Origin: Bacteroidales bacterium
GTDB taxonomy: Bacteria; Bacteroidota; Bacteroidia; Bacteroidales; PWNQ01
Reading direction: 5' to 3'
Assembly (NCBI GenBank): GCA_021738505.1
Contig: JAIPBW010000019.1
Coordinates: 1 to 45,342 of the forward strand
Length of the DNA stretch: 45,342 nt
The number at the start of each line of letters is the position of its first letter. Position 1 is the first letter of the stretch. The translations under genes and the position numbers were made by a program. The notes beneath the pieces are model-generated. The model did not search any database. It worked only from the letters and a program-made list of their open reading frames with translations, and was not told where the DNA came from. Below, piece after piece: positions 29,539-38,754 of this stretch.

Positions 29539-30729
29539 ATGAGAAAATATCTTTTAACAACACTCTTAATTGTCATAACAGGTGCATGGACTTTACAAGC
29601 CCAAACCTACGGACAATTACTGGGGCAGGATGATGAGGTAAATACAATTACAACTGCAGTTCCCTTTCTTCTTATAAGCCCTGACTCCCGGTCAGGAGCT
29701 ATGGGTGATGTGGGAGTGGCCTCCAGTCCGGATGCGCATTCACAACACTGGAATGCCGCAAAATATCCTTTTATAGATGATGAAATGGGCGTTTCCATTT
29801 CCTACAGCCCCTGGTTACCGGAACTGGTCAACGACATTGACCTTTCCTATGTCAGTGCGTATTATAAGCTTGACAAAATGCAAACCATTTCTATGTCGTT
29901 ACGGTATTTTTCTCTGGGAGAAATTACTTTTACAAATCGGGTCGGGGAAAGCATGGGGCAGTTTAAGCCGAATGAATTCGCTGTAGATGCCGCATATTCG
30001 CGCTTATTTTCCGATAATTGGTCCGGAGCCGTTGTATTACGGTATATCAATTCAAACCTTACCAGCGGACAGTATGTAAATGGAGCAGAAACACAAGTAG
30101 GCCAATCTATTGCGGCTGATGTGGCTGTTTATCATCAATCAGAAGTTGACCTGGGGGAACGAGATGGTACCTTTGCCTTTGGTGCAAACATTTCTAATAT
30201 AGGAGCTAAAATCTCATATTCCGAAACCCTGGAACGTGATTTTATTCCCATCAATATGCGTATCGGTGCTGCCCTTACGACAGAACTGGACAATTACAAC
30301 AAAATATCTATAATGGCTGATTTCAATAAGCTTTTGGTTCCTACTCCTCCAGTATACAGAGTTGACTCCAATGGCGCTTATAAAATTGCTAAAGGTGAAG
30401 ATCCAAACCGATCCGTAGTAGCTGGTATGCTTGGTTCCTTTTCGGATGCTCCCGGCGGCTTTGAAGAGGAACTGAGAGAAATTACAGCCGGCGTAGGTCT
30501 TGAATATTGGTATGACAACCAGTTTGCCTTAAGGGGCGGTTACTTCTATGAGCACGAAACGAAAGGGAATCGAAAGTACTTTACCATGGGTGTCGGTTTT
30601 AAATATAATGTGCTCGGATTAGACTTTTCTTACCTTATCCCCGTAGAACAACGCAACCCGATGGAAAACACGCTGCGCTTTACTCTGCGTTTCAATTTTG
30701 AATCATTTCAGAATCAACAGAATAATTAA
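29539..30729 (+). CDS. porV: T9SS outer-membrane shuttle protein PorV (LptO)
   Basis: A 396-residue beta-barrel that carries cargo from the translocon to PorU. The ATG at 29539 (MRKYLLTTLLIVITGAWTLQ) is preferred over one 9 bases upstream, given the promoter position. Typical stretches are PFLLISPDSRSGAMGDVGVA, QHWNAAKYPF and the C-terminal LRGGYFYEHETKGNRKYFTM and NTLRFTLRFNF. It is followed at 6 bases by ispF. Confidence 0.95.
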   Translation: MRKYLLTTLLIVITGAWTLQAQTYGQLLGQDDEVNTITTAVPFLLISPDSRSGAMGDVGVASSPDAHSQHWNAAKYPFIDDEMGVSISYSPWLPELVNDIDLSYVSAYYKLDKMQTISMSLRYFSLGEITFTNRVGESMGQFKPNEFAVDAAYSRLFSDNWSGAVVLRYINSNLTSGQYVNGAETQVGQSIAADVAVYHQSEVDLGERDGTFAFGANISNIGAKISYSETLERDFIPINMRIGAALTTELDNYNKISIMADFNKLLVPTPPVYRVDSNGAYKIAKGEDPNRSVVAGMLGSFSDAPGGFEEELREITAGVGLEYWYDNQFALRGGYFYEHETKGNRKYFTMGVGFKYNVLGLDFSYLIPVEQRNPMENTLRFTLRFNFESFQNQQNN

Positions 30730-30735
30730 ACGCTA

Positions 30736-31218
30736 ATGCCTCCATCTTTTCGCATCGGATTAGGCACTGATACTCATCGCCTGGAAGAGGACAGCCCGCT
30801 GATAATCGGAACAATTCAAATACCCCATCATAAAGGCTTTATAGCCCATTCGGACGGCGATGTGCTAATTCATGCTATTATCGATGCCATTTTAGGAGCT
30901 ATGGGCAAACGCGATATAGGTTACTTCTTTCCTGATGATGATCAGAAATGGAAAAATGCCAATAGTGCTGATTTGCTGAAAATTATCCTGTCGGAAATGA
31001 AAAAAGAAAACTACTCTATTGGCAATCTGGATTGTATTATCCATGCTCAAAAGCCTAAACTTTCCGGTTATATCCCTGAAATGACGAACTCCATCGCAGC
31101 AATTCTGGATTTATCCATCAGCCAGATTAACATTAAAGCTAAAACAGGCGAACATTTGGGCTTTGTTGGAGAGGAAAAGGGCATCCAGTCGCAAGCTATT
31201 GTCTTACTTTACAAATAA
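30736..31218 (+). CDS. ispF: 2-C-methyl-D-erythritol 2,4-cyclodiphosphate synthase
   Basis: A 160-residue enzyme of the MEP isoprenoid pathway. The zinc ligands are in GTDTHR (Asp and His) and HSDGDVLIHAIIDAILGA; DIGYFFPDDD and KAKTGEHLGFVGEEKGI are family blocks. The usual GYDVH reads GTDTH here. It is tightly packed after porV and before mobA. Confidence 0.94.
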   Translation: MPPSFRIGLGTDTHRLEEDSPLIIGTIQIPHHKGFIAHSDGDVLIHAIIDAILGAMGKRDIGYFFPDDDQKWKNANSADLLKIILSEMKKENYSIGNLDCIIHAQKPKLSGYIPEMTNSIAAILDLSISQINIKAKTGEHLGFVGEEKGIQSQAIVLLYK

Positions 31219-31236
31219 TTCATTATCTTAGCCTGC

Positions 31237-31845
31237 ATGGACAGGCATTTACAATTAGCTATACTTTCCGGTGGACACAACACACGTTTTAACGGTTATT
31301 CGAAAGCCCTTGTTAATTTCAATGGTATTCCCGTTTATCAAAGGATTATGAATGCCGCAGAAGTGCAAGAAGCAATCGTTATCGTTAATTCTAAAAAAGA
31401 GCAGGCAGCATTCAGCCAGCACCGTGGAATATCGATTTATTCAGACATTATTCCGGATAAAGGTCCGTTATCGGGAGTTCATGCAGCCCTTGAACATGCA
31501 AAAGCAGATTACATCTTATTAATGCCATCTGATCTGCCGCTGATGAACTCAAAAACCATAAGGTTTCTTATACAAAACATCAACTCTGATTACGAGGCCA
31601 TCGTTCCGGTTAGTGAGGGAACTATACATCCGTTGAGTGCAGTATATGCTAAACGGGCAAAAGAAAAACTTGAATCCTTTCTTTATAATGCACCGAAAAC
31701 CAGTGTGAAAAATTTCTTAAATCAGATTTCTCCCCTATACATTGAAATACCGACAGACACTATATTCCAACAAGCATTTCTAAACATGAATACATTCGAA
31801 GATTTCCATTCCTTCCAAAAAATTGCAAACAATGAAAACCAATAA
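31237..31845 (+). CDS. mobA: Molybdenum cofactor guanylyltransferase
   Basis: A 202-residue nucleotidyltransferase that adds GMP to molybdopterin to form the bis-MGD cofactor of formate dehydrogenases. The loop ILSGGHNTRFNGYSKA is a divergent form of LAGGxSxRMGxDKA; DKGPLSGVHAAL and MPSDLPLM (metal-binding Asp) are present. It overlaps fdhD, which with the downstream fdh genes supports this assignment. Confidence 0.88.
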   Translation: MDRHLQLAILSGGHNTRFNGYSKALVNFNGIPVYQRIMNAAEVQEAIVIVNSKKEQAAFSQHRGISIYSDIIPDKGPLSGVHAALEHAKADYILLMPSDLPLMNSKTIRFLIQNINSDYEAIVPVSEGTIHPLSAVYAKRAKEKLESFLYNAPKTSVKNFLNQISPLYIEIPTDTIFQQAFLNMNTFEDFHSFQKIANNENQ

Positions 31846-32521
31846 GCAAATAACCCGCATATCAACACAGGGCGTAGAAAAGATTACAGACCAGTTGGCC
31901 ATTGAATCAGAATTTGAACTCTATGTAAATGGAAACCAGGAGTATAGTTTTTTATGCTCTCCGGAAAACATTAAATATCTTGTCATTGGCTATATATTTG
32001 TCCATAAGAAAATTAAATCAGCAAAGAATATTACGTCCTTTCACATCAAAAATAACAAGATTTTTGTTGACCTTATCTCCTCATCCACAGCAACAAAACC
32101 AAACAATCATGAAATTACATTTACCATAGCACAGATATTGAAAGCCATGGATGAGCTCAATCAAAAGGGACAAATCTTCCATGCTACCGGATGTGCTCAT
32201 ATCGCCGGGTTACTCAATGAACATGATATCATTTGCCATTTTGAAGACATCTCACGACATAACGCAATCTATAAAACCCTTGGGTATGCCATTCAACACA
32301 ATATTCCCTTATGGAGCTGTGCTTTACTCTTGTCCTGCCGTATAACAAGTTCAGTAATTGACATGATAGCAGAAACCCCCTTAAATGTACTTTGTTCGCA
32401 GAGTGCTGTCAGTAGTTTAGCTGTAGAGAAAAGTATAAAGACCGGGAAATCCGTATTAGGCTTTATTCGGCACAACCGAATGAGTTTGTACACAGGCAAT
32501 CACAGGATTATTTATAATTAG
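31832..32521 (+). CDS. fdhD: FdhD-like formate dehydrogenase maturation protein without the CxxC loop
   Basis: A 229-residue protein (ATG at 31832, overlapping mobA by 14 bases). FdhD passes sulfur from a desulfurase to the Mo/W cofactor of formate dehydrogenase. Family blocks seen: HATGCAHIAGLL, CHFEDISRHNAIYKTLGYAI, LLSCRITSSVIDM and AVSSLAVEKSIKTGKSVLGF. The loop that in E. coli FdhD holds the two sulfur-transfer Cys (CGLCG) reads SSSTATK (about 83-89) here; neither Cys is present. The Cys of TGC (121) remains. Either the transfer mechanism differs or another Cys serves. Confidence 0.88.
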   Translation: MKTNKQITRISTQGVEKITDQLAIESEFELYVNGNQEYSFLCSPENIKYLVIGYIFVHKKIKSAKNITSFHIKNNKIFVDLISSSTATKPNNHEITFTIAQILKAMDELNQKGQIFHATGCAHIAGLLNEHDIICHFEDISRHNAIYKTLGYAIQHNIPLWSCALLLSCRITSSVIDMIAETPLNVLCSQSAVSSLAVEKSIKTGKSVLGFIRHNRMSLYTGNHRIIYN

Positions 32522-32591
32522 TCTAATTGGTTTTTACTGGACTTACTCAATTTTCTTGCTTATTTTTAGCAATTAATTTAATTTCAATATT

Positions 32592-33065
32592 ATGAACAAC
32601 ACCCGGCAAATACTCTCCAAATATCCGGCGGATCGACAAAAACTGATCAATGTCCTTCATGAAATCCAGGATGCTAATGAATACAATTACATCACGGAAA
32701 ATGACATGCAGCAATTGGCCGATTTTTTCAACACAACCAAAGCCTCTATTTATGGTGTCGTCACCTATTATTCCATGTTAAGTACCAAGCCTCGTGGAAA
32801 AAATTTGATCCGCGCATGCAAATCTCCGGTTTGTCAAATTTCCGGTGCCTTTTCATTAATAGACGCACTCAAAAAGGAGCTTGGAATTGATCAAGTAGGT
32901 CAAACCACTGCAGACAAAATGTTCACCCTGGAATATTCGGAATGCCTTGGCCAATGTGCAATGGCTCCGGGTATTTTAATCAACGAAGATTTTTACGGAC
33001 GCCTTGACGAAGACAAGCTCAAAGGAATCCTTTCTTATTATCAAAACGAAAGTCCATCATCATGA
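32592..33065 (+). CDS. NAD-linked formate dehydrogenase, NuoE-like [2Fe-2S] subunit
   Basis: A 157-residue thioredoxin-fold ferredoxin subunit that relays electrons. The cluster Cys are in RACKSPVCQISGA and EYSECLGQCAMAPGILIN. It overlaps the NuoF-like gene by 4 bases (ATGA), so the two are translated together. The neighbouring fdhA and the absence of a hydrogenase gene indicate formate dehydrogenase rather than complex I or a hydrogenase. Confidence 0.92.
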   Translation: MNNTRQILSKYPADRQKLINVLHEIQDANEYNYITENDMQQLADFFNTTKASIYGVVTYYSMLSTKPRGKNLIRACKSPVCQISGAFSLIDALKKELGIDQVGQTTADKMFTLEYSECLGQCAMAPGILINEDFYGRLDEDKLKGILSYYQNESPSS

Positions 33066-34300
33066 TTAAAGAAAAATATATTGCTCTTGAAAACACAGAT
33101 ACTATCCGGCCAGACTCCATTGACGATTATATTGAATACGGAGGATATTCCAGTCTGGAAAAACTGTTTTCCATGCCCCCTTCAGAAGTAATCGACAAGA
33201 TGCAGAACTCAGGCCTTCGCGGGCGCGGTGGAGCCGGATTTCCCACGGGTATGAAAAAGAAGTTCACTTATGAGTCCTGTGAAACCTGCGAACAACGGTA
33301 TGTGATTTGTAATGCGGATGAGGGTGAACCGGGCACCTTTAAAGACCGCCCGATCATGGAAAGAAATCCACACAAACTAATCGAAGGGATGATCATTGCT
33401 GCCTGGGAAATTGGAGCTACGAAAGGTTTTATTTATATAAGAGCAGAATATTACACAGCTACTAAATTACTAGAGAAAGCATTAGCCGATGCCAGAGAAA
33501 AAGGATTTTTAGGCAAAAATATTTTAGGCTCTGCCTTGTCTTTTGACATTGAAATAAGCCTCGGGGCCGGCTCTTACCTCTGTGGCGAAGAATTAACCCT
33601 TTTGGAATCGCTGGAAGGCAAACGAGGTTATCCCCGCATCAAACCACCATTCCCGGCTGAGAAAGGTCTTTTTGGCAAACCCACACTCGTCAACAATGTA
33701 GAAACACTCACGCACCTGCCTGCGATAATTAATAACGGTGATGAATGGTATAAATCGCTGGGAACTGAAAAATCCTCCGGAACAAAAATTTTTACCATCA
33801 GCGGAGATGTAAATGAACCCGGATATTTTGAACTGGAAATGGGAGTTACTCTGCGTGAACTTATCGAGTTAACCGGAGGTATGAAAGATAATATTCCTTT
33901 TAAAACTGCTTTACTTGGCGGAGCTGCCGGCACTTTTGTTGATTCCTCCATGCTTGACGAACCCATGGATTTCGAAAATCTACAGGAAAAAGGAGCGACA
34001 TTAGGCTCCGGGGCTGTGATGATCTTCAATGAACAACAGGATTTGCATGCTATCATGGGCTCAATTCTTGAGTTTTTCAAACATGAATCCTGCGGGAAAT
34101 GCGTCCCCTGCCGCGTAGGAACAAGCATGCTTGTCGACTGGCACCGGCAAATAAATAAAAAACCCCTGCAACAAGAAGACCTTGTTGACCGCATGCTGGC
34201 ACAAAGCCGTTTCATGGAAAAAACATCCCTTTGCTTTTTAGGAAAATCACCTGTTATGCCTCTTGTAAGTGCGGCAAAATATTTTAAAAATGAACTATGA
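33062..34300 (+). CDS. NAD-linked formate dehydrogenase, NuoF-like flavin subunit
   Basis: A 412-residue subunit that binds FMN and NAD(H). Motifs: GLRGRGGAGFPTGMK (NADH), CNADEGEPGTFKDR, the FMN region GAGSYLCGEELTLLESLEG and KPTLVNNVETL. The [4Fe-4S] site is ESCGKCVPCRVGTS with the fourth Cys in SLCFLGKSP. It lacks the N-terminal thioredoxin domain and the C-terminal ferredoxin of HydB-type proteins. Confidence 0.93.
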   Translation: MIKEKYIALENTDTIRPDSIDDYIEYGGYSSLEKLFSMPPSEVIDKMQNSGLRGRGGAGFPTGMKKKFTYESCETCEQRYVICNADEGEPGTFKDRPIMERNPHKLIEGMIIAAWEIGATKGFIYIRAEYYTATKLLEKALADAREKGFLGKNILGSALSFDIEISLGAGSYLCGEELTLLESLEGKRGYPRIKPPFPAEKGLFGKPTLVNNVETLTHLPAIINNGDEWYKSLGTEKSSGTKIFTISGDVNEPGYFELEMGVTLRELIELTGGMKDNIPFKTALLGGAAGTFVDSSMLDEPMDFENLQEKGATLGSGAVMIFNEQQDLHAIMGSILEFFKHESCGKCVPCRVGTSMLVDWHRQINKKPLQQEDLVDRMLAQSRFMEKTSLCFLGKSPVMPLVSAAKYFKNEL

Positions 34301-34348
34301 CCAGCCTTAAATGCATGAAATTTTAAGTGAATATCAAAACAAAATTCT

Positions 34349-37072
34349 ATGTCAGAAAAAATACACATCACTATAGACGGACAGCAAATCCTAACAGAGC
34401 CCGGCTTAAATCTTTTACAAGTAGCCCGCGACAATAATATCAATATTCCGGGCCTCTGTTACCATAAAAGACTATCTCCGACAGGTGCCTGCCGTCTTTG
34501 TCTGGTAAAAGTGGAAGGCATGAAAGGGATACAGGCATCATGTGCATTAAAGACAATGGACAAAATGGAGGTCACGGCTTTTGATGAAGAACTTGACAGC
34601 ATGCGAACCGAAATGATTGACTACCTGCTGGCAGAACATAATGAAGATAATGACGGATCCTATGAAGACGAGCTTCTTGAGCTGGTTCAACAATATGACC
34701 TGGAAGATCAAAAAAGCAGAAGCTTTCCCGATATAACCCGGGAACTAAACTTCCGCATTGACGATACTTCACCTGTATTAACTTATGATGCCTCGAAATG
34801 TATCAAATGCTTTCGCTGCATAAAAGCCTGCGATGAGATACAGGGAAAAAATATCCTGTCGTTTAGCGATCGTGGCATTGACAGTCATATCATAGCAGGT
34901 TTTGACTTCTGGGGTAATTCCGAATGTGACGGCTGTGGAGAATGTATTCAGTTGTGCCCTACAGGAGCAATTGTAGAAAATCCCCACCGGGATATGATTA
35001 AACTTGATCAGATAGAAAAGAAAGTACAAACTACTTGTCCCTATTGCGGTGTCGGTTGCCAGATCGAATTACTCGTCCAAAACGGACGCATTGTCCGTTC
35101 CAATGGCGTAGAAGGTGTTATGCCCAACGACGGGCGCTTGTGCGTAAAAGGCAGGTTTGGATACGATTATGTGCAATCCGAAGAACGTCTTACGCATCCT
35201 TTGATCAAAAAAAATGGAGAATTTGTACGTGCCAGTTGGGATGAAGCCCTGGAATTAATTGCCTCGCAATTCAATAAAATCCTGGATAATCAGGGGCCAG
35301 ATGCCCTTGGCGGTTATGGCTCGGCCAAATGCACCAATGAAGACAATTATATTTTCCAAAAATTCATGCGCACAGTCCTGGGCACCAATAATCAGGACTA
35401 CTGCACCCGCCTTTGTCATGCCTCCACGGTAACAGCAATGCTCAAATCCATTGGTGACGGTGCTGGATCCAACTCCATTGAAGATTTCAAAACAACAGAT
35501 TGTTTGTTTATTATTGGAAACAATATCATCGAGACTCATCCCATTACCGCAACTTATGTAAAAGAAGGAGCCCGTGAAGGACAAGAAATTGTCGTTGTTG
35601 ACCCGAAATGGACACCGGCAGTGAAATATGCCAACTTATGGCTGCAGCCCAAACTGGGAACCGATGTAGCATTACTTAACGGATTAATTCATGTGGTCAT
35701 CAAAGAAGAGTTGATTGATACGGATTTCATCCAAAAAAGGGTGGAACATGGCATGGAAGCCTTTGAGGAGTTACGTAATGTTTCACAGAAATACACACCG
35801 GAATACGTAGAAGAAGTAACAGGTGTAGCCGCCCATGATATTGAAAAAGCAGCCCGGATTTATGCTAAAGCCCCTACAGCAATGATTGCTACCGGCATGG
35901 GCATGAGTCAGCAGGTTACAGGTACGAACAATGTCTTTAGCCTGATTAATCTGATGCTTATTACAGGACAAATAGGCAAAGAAAGAGCCGGTATTGATCC
36001 GCCTCGTGGTCAAAACAATGTACAAGGCACCACAGACATCGGAGTGTCTCCGACAAATTATCCCGGATACATTCCTGTTTCAGATGAAGAAAACAGAAGA
36101 AAAGTAGCAAAGATCTGGGATGTACCCTTCGAGTCATTGCCATCCAAGCCGGGATTAACAACCATAGAAATCATTCAGGCAGCCCATGAGGGAAACATAA
36201 AAGGCATGTATATCATGGGGGAAAATCCGGTTATGACAGACCCGAATCAAAGTCATACGATTGAAGCATTGGAAAATCTGGATTTTTTGGTCGTTCAGGA
36301 TATCTTCCATACTGAAACCACTCCTTATGCGGATGTAATCCTGCCGGCTTCTTCGTTTGCTGAAAAAGACGGAACTTTTGTGAATAGCGACCGACGTGTG
36401 TTACGTGTGCGAAAAGCTGTGGAAATGCCAGGTAACGCCAAAGAAGACTGGAAAATCATTGATGAGATTGCCAATAGAATGGGTAAACCAATGAATAACC
36501 CCGGAACTGCATCGGAAATTTTTGATGAAATTGCCCGGGTCACACCCATCATGGCCGGAATATCTTATGATCGTATTAAACAAGAGGGAATTCAATGGCC
36601 CTGCCCGGAGAAAAACCACCCCGGAACAAGTACGCTATTTCTTGAAAAATTTAATACAGCAAGTGGTAAGGCAAAAATCTTTCCGGTGGAATATGTGCCA
36701 CAATCCGAAAGTGTATCTGAAGAATATCCGTTTATGCTGAATACCGGACGCATACTGTTTCATTACCATACGGCAACCATGTCGAGAAGAAATAAAGCCC
36801 TCACTGACTATGAGAATGAAGCATACGTACTTATGCATCCGTATGACGCCTCTAAAAAGGACATCCATCATGGTGAAAACGTTAGGATTACCAGTAGTCG
36901 AGGATCACTTGATACACACGTACGCATTAGTAACCAGGTACTGGAGAAAGAGCTCTTTATGCCCTTTCACTTTGCTGAAGCCCCCGTAAACAAACTGACG
37001 CGCAATGAAATGGATCCCGACTCCAAAATTGCACCCTTTAAACTATCAGCATGTAAAGTTGAAAAAATATAA
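34349..37072 (+). CDS. fdhA: Formate dehydrogenase catalytic subunit, cysteine type
   Basis: A 907-residue molybdo/tungsto-enzyme that oxidises formate to CO2 (or the reverse). The N-terminal [2Fe-2S] domain (GLCYHKRLSPTGACRLC), two [4Fe-4S] sites (SKCIKCFRCIKACDEIQG and SECDGCGECIQLCPTGAI) and the catalytic-domain cluster TTCPYCGVGC are intact. The active-site position is Cys356 in YCTRLCHAS, where selenoenzymes have Sec. The usual His-Cys cluster motif after the [2Fe-2S] domain keeps its His (AEHNED) but not the three Cys. Cytoplasmic: no Tat signal. Electrons should pass to the NuoE/NuoF-like partners encoded just upstream. Confidence 0.95.
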   Translation: MSEKIHITIDGQQILTEPGLNLLQVARDNNINIPGLCYHKRLSPTGACRLCLVKVEGMKGIQASCALKTMDKMEVTAFDEELDSMRTEMIDYLLAEHNEDNDGSYEDELLELVQQYDLEDQKSRSFPDITRELNFRIDDTSPVLTYDASKCIKCFRCIKACDEIQGKNILSFSDRGIDSHIIAGFDFWGNSECDGCGECIQLCPTGAIVENPHRDMIKLDQIEKKVQTTCPYCGVGCQIELLVQNGRIVRSNGVEGVMPNDGRLCVKGRFGYDYVQSEERLTHPLIKKNGEFVRASWDEALELIASQFNKILDNQGPDALGGYGSAKCTNEDNYIFQKFMRTVLGTNNQDYCTRLCHASTVTAMLKSIGDGAGSNSIEDFKTTDCLFIIGNNIIETHPITATYVKEGAREGQEIVVVDPKWTPAVKYANLWLQPKLGTDVALLNGLIHVVIKEELIDTDFIQKRVEHGMEAFEELRNVSQKYTPEYVEEVTGVAAHDIEKAARIYAKAPTAMIATGMGMSQQVTGTNNVFSLINLMLITGQIGKERAGIDPPRGQNNVQGTTDIGVSPTNYPGYIPVSDEENRRKVAKIWDVPFESLPSKPGLTTIEIIQAAHEGNIKGMYIMGENPVMTDPNQSHTIEALENLDFLVVQDIFHTETTPYADVILPASSFAEKDGTFVNSDRRVLRVRKAVEMPGNAKEDWKIIDEIANRMGKPMNNPGTASEIFDEIARVTPIMAGISYDRIKQEGIQWPCPEKNHPGTSTLFLEKFNTASGKAKIFPVEYVPQSESVSEEYPFMLNTGRILFHYHTATMSRRNKALTDYENEAYVLMHPYDASKKDIHHGENVRITSSRGSLDTHVRISNQVLEKELFMPFHFAEAPVNKLTRNEMDPDSKIAPFKLSACKVEKI

Positions 37073-37276
37073 TTTTTTTTCAACACCCCTTGTTAATAGG
37101 TTTTTATACAGAGGTAAAAATGCCCTTATCAACACAATTAAGCACTCTACGCAATAAACATTTATTTTTTGCGATAAAAAAGAGATTATTTCACAAAGAT
37201 TAAAACAAAAATCTATAAAGTTTTGTTATTTAATCAAATGATTGCTAAAAATATTATTACATTTGTTGTTAATAAA

Positions 37277-37308
37277 TTTGGAATTTTCAACCCCTTGAAT
37301 TATATTTG
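37277..37308 (+). promoter_or_regulatory. Promoter of the OmpA-family gene
   Basis: TTTG (37277-37280), exactly 20 bases, then TATATTTG (37301-37308): a full match to the Bacteroidetes promoter, 30 bases before the ATG. The rest of 37073-37276 is AT-rich with nothing recognised. Confidence 0.65.
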
Positions 37309-37338
37309 ATTTTTACTAAATACTAAAAAATCTGAGTA

Positions 37339-38697
37339 ATGAAAAAAGTTCTGTTATTATTTGCATGTGCTACCCTCCTCTCTACAGTCACTTTTTCTCA
37401 GGAAAAAGATAGTACCCATGACCTATCGATAGATCCCAACAACTGGGCCGTATCGATAAACGGGGGATCATCACAATTTTATGGTGACGTTTCTACTAAT
37501 ATGTATTTCTATCCATATTTTCCGGAAGATGGTTCTCTAAGCTATGCTTTATTAGCTACAGGCGAAAAACATTTTTCTCCCTACTACGGCTTACGACTAA
37601 GAGCTGGTTATGTTAATTTTACATCGCTTGGCCAGGGATCAAGCCCCAAAAAAATAGAATCGGATTTACTTGATATTTATATAGAAAATAAAATATCCCT
37701 TTCCAATATTTTGTTCCCGGATGACTACAACAAAAAATGGTCTTCTTATTTTCTTTTAGGCTACGGAATTCCTTTCTACAGAACATTGTTAAAGAATGAA
37801 GCAGGAGATGTTCTTGATTATGAAGGATATTCGGATAACGGAGATACAAAAGAAAGCCGGGTAACAGCAAGCTCAATATCAGTTGGGATTGGTTTACGAG
37901 TACAGCTTTCACACAGGCTGGCAATCAGCGCAGAAGCCAATATCGAAAGTCTTAACACAGACAGACTTGATGCTACAGATAATGCGCTTTCAGAACTTGA
38001 TAAATATGGTTACACCAGCTTGGGTGTCGTATACACTTTCGGCAAAAATGAAAAACAAGTTCCTATGGAATATAATCCAATACCAAAAGAGGACCTTGCT
38101 ATGCAGGAACAATTAGACTCACTGGGGCAAGTGGTAGCAAAACTTGGCGATAAAGTAGACGGAGTTGATGAAAAAGTGGACCAGATTGCAGAACGCTGGG
38201 AAGGCCCCGATGCTGACAACGACGGTATCTCTGACAGCTATGACAAAGAACCAAATTCAGAACCCGGTGCTGTAGTTAACCACAATGGTGTGACTATTAA
38301 TGATTATTCGGATGAAATAGAAAATATGACTTCCGAGCCTGAAGTCGGAACAGGAAACACCCCCAACTCTAAAATTGCATTTAAATCCGTATATTTTGGC
38401 CTGAACAGCACATACATTACTCCGGACAACATGAAAAAACTGGCCAATGTGGCTAAGATCATGAAAGAAAATAAAGATGTGAAGTTCAAAGTTGTCGGTG
38501 CAACATGTAAACTTGCCAGTGATGAATACAACAAAAGATTAAGCGAAAGACGCGCAAAAGCTGTTAAAGATAAACTAATTGAAAACTTTGGCATTGCTTC
38601 GGACAGAATAAAAATTGATTACATAGGAGAAGAAGATCCGGTTGCTGAAGAGCCCCTTTATATCAATCGAAGAGCCGATCTTTACATGATCAAATAA
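37339..38697 (+). CDS. OmpA-family outer-membrane protein with calcium-binding-type repeat
   Basis: A 452-residue protein: signal peptide (MKKVLLLFACATLLSTVTFS), an N-terminal beta-barrel (about 20-240), a short coiled segment (LDSLGQVVAKLGDKVDGVDE), a thrombospondin type-3-like motif (DADNDGISDSYDKEP) and a C-terminal OmpA domain (about 345-452) with YNKRLSERRAKAVKDKL. In the OmpA domain the Asp that binds peptidoglycan diaminopimelate (GHTD) is replaced by Cys390 (GATC), while the Arg of the RRA motif remains. Wall anchoring may therefore be weak or different. Confidence 0.9.
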   Translation: MKKVLLLFACATLLSTVTFSQEKDSTHDLSIDPNNWAVSINGGSSQFYGDVSTNMYFYPYFPEDGSLSYALLATGEKHFSPYYGLRLRAGYVNFTSLGQGSSPKKIESDLLDIYIENKISLSNILFPDDYNKKWSSYFLLGYGIPFYRTLLKNEAGDVLDYEGYSDNGDTKESRVTASSISVGIGLRVQLSHRLAISAEANIESLNTDRLDATDNALSELDKYGYTSLGVVYTFGKNEKQVPMEYNPIPKEDLAMQEQLDSLGQVVAKLGDKVDGVDEKVDQIAERWEGPDADNDGISDSYDKEPNSEPGAVVNHNGVTINDYSDEIENMTSEPEVGTGNTPNSKIAFKSVYFGLNSTYITPDNMKKLANVAKIMKENKDVKFKVVGATCKLASDEYNKRLSERRAKAVKDKLIENFGIASDRIKIDYIGEEDPVAEEPLYINRRADLYMIK

Positions 38698-38715
38698 CGA
38701 TTAACAAAACATAAC

Positions 38716-38754
38716 AAAAAAGCCGGCCTGTTGTCTAACAGACCGGCTTTTTTT
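38716..38754. terminator. Bidirectional terminator
   Basis: A 12-bp stem with one mismatch, AGCCGGCCTGTT with AACAGACCGGCT, loop GTCT, flanked by A and T runs. It serves both the OmpA-family gene and the converging methyltransferase gene. Confidence 0.9.

Noticed and set aside
33628..34443. Minus-strand frame of 271 codons
   Set aside because: Runs opposite the nuoF-like and fdhA genes, both fully supported by motifs.
35405..35420. Selenocysteine in the formate dehydrogenase
   Set aside because: The codon at the active-site position is TGT (Cys), not TGA.
32592..37072. Part of complex I or an electron-bifurcating hydrogenase
   Set aside because: The NuoE/F-like genes are followed by a catalytic subunit with formate-dehydrogenase motifs and preceded by mobA and fdhD; no hydrogenase H-cluster motif or membrane Nuo genes occur.
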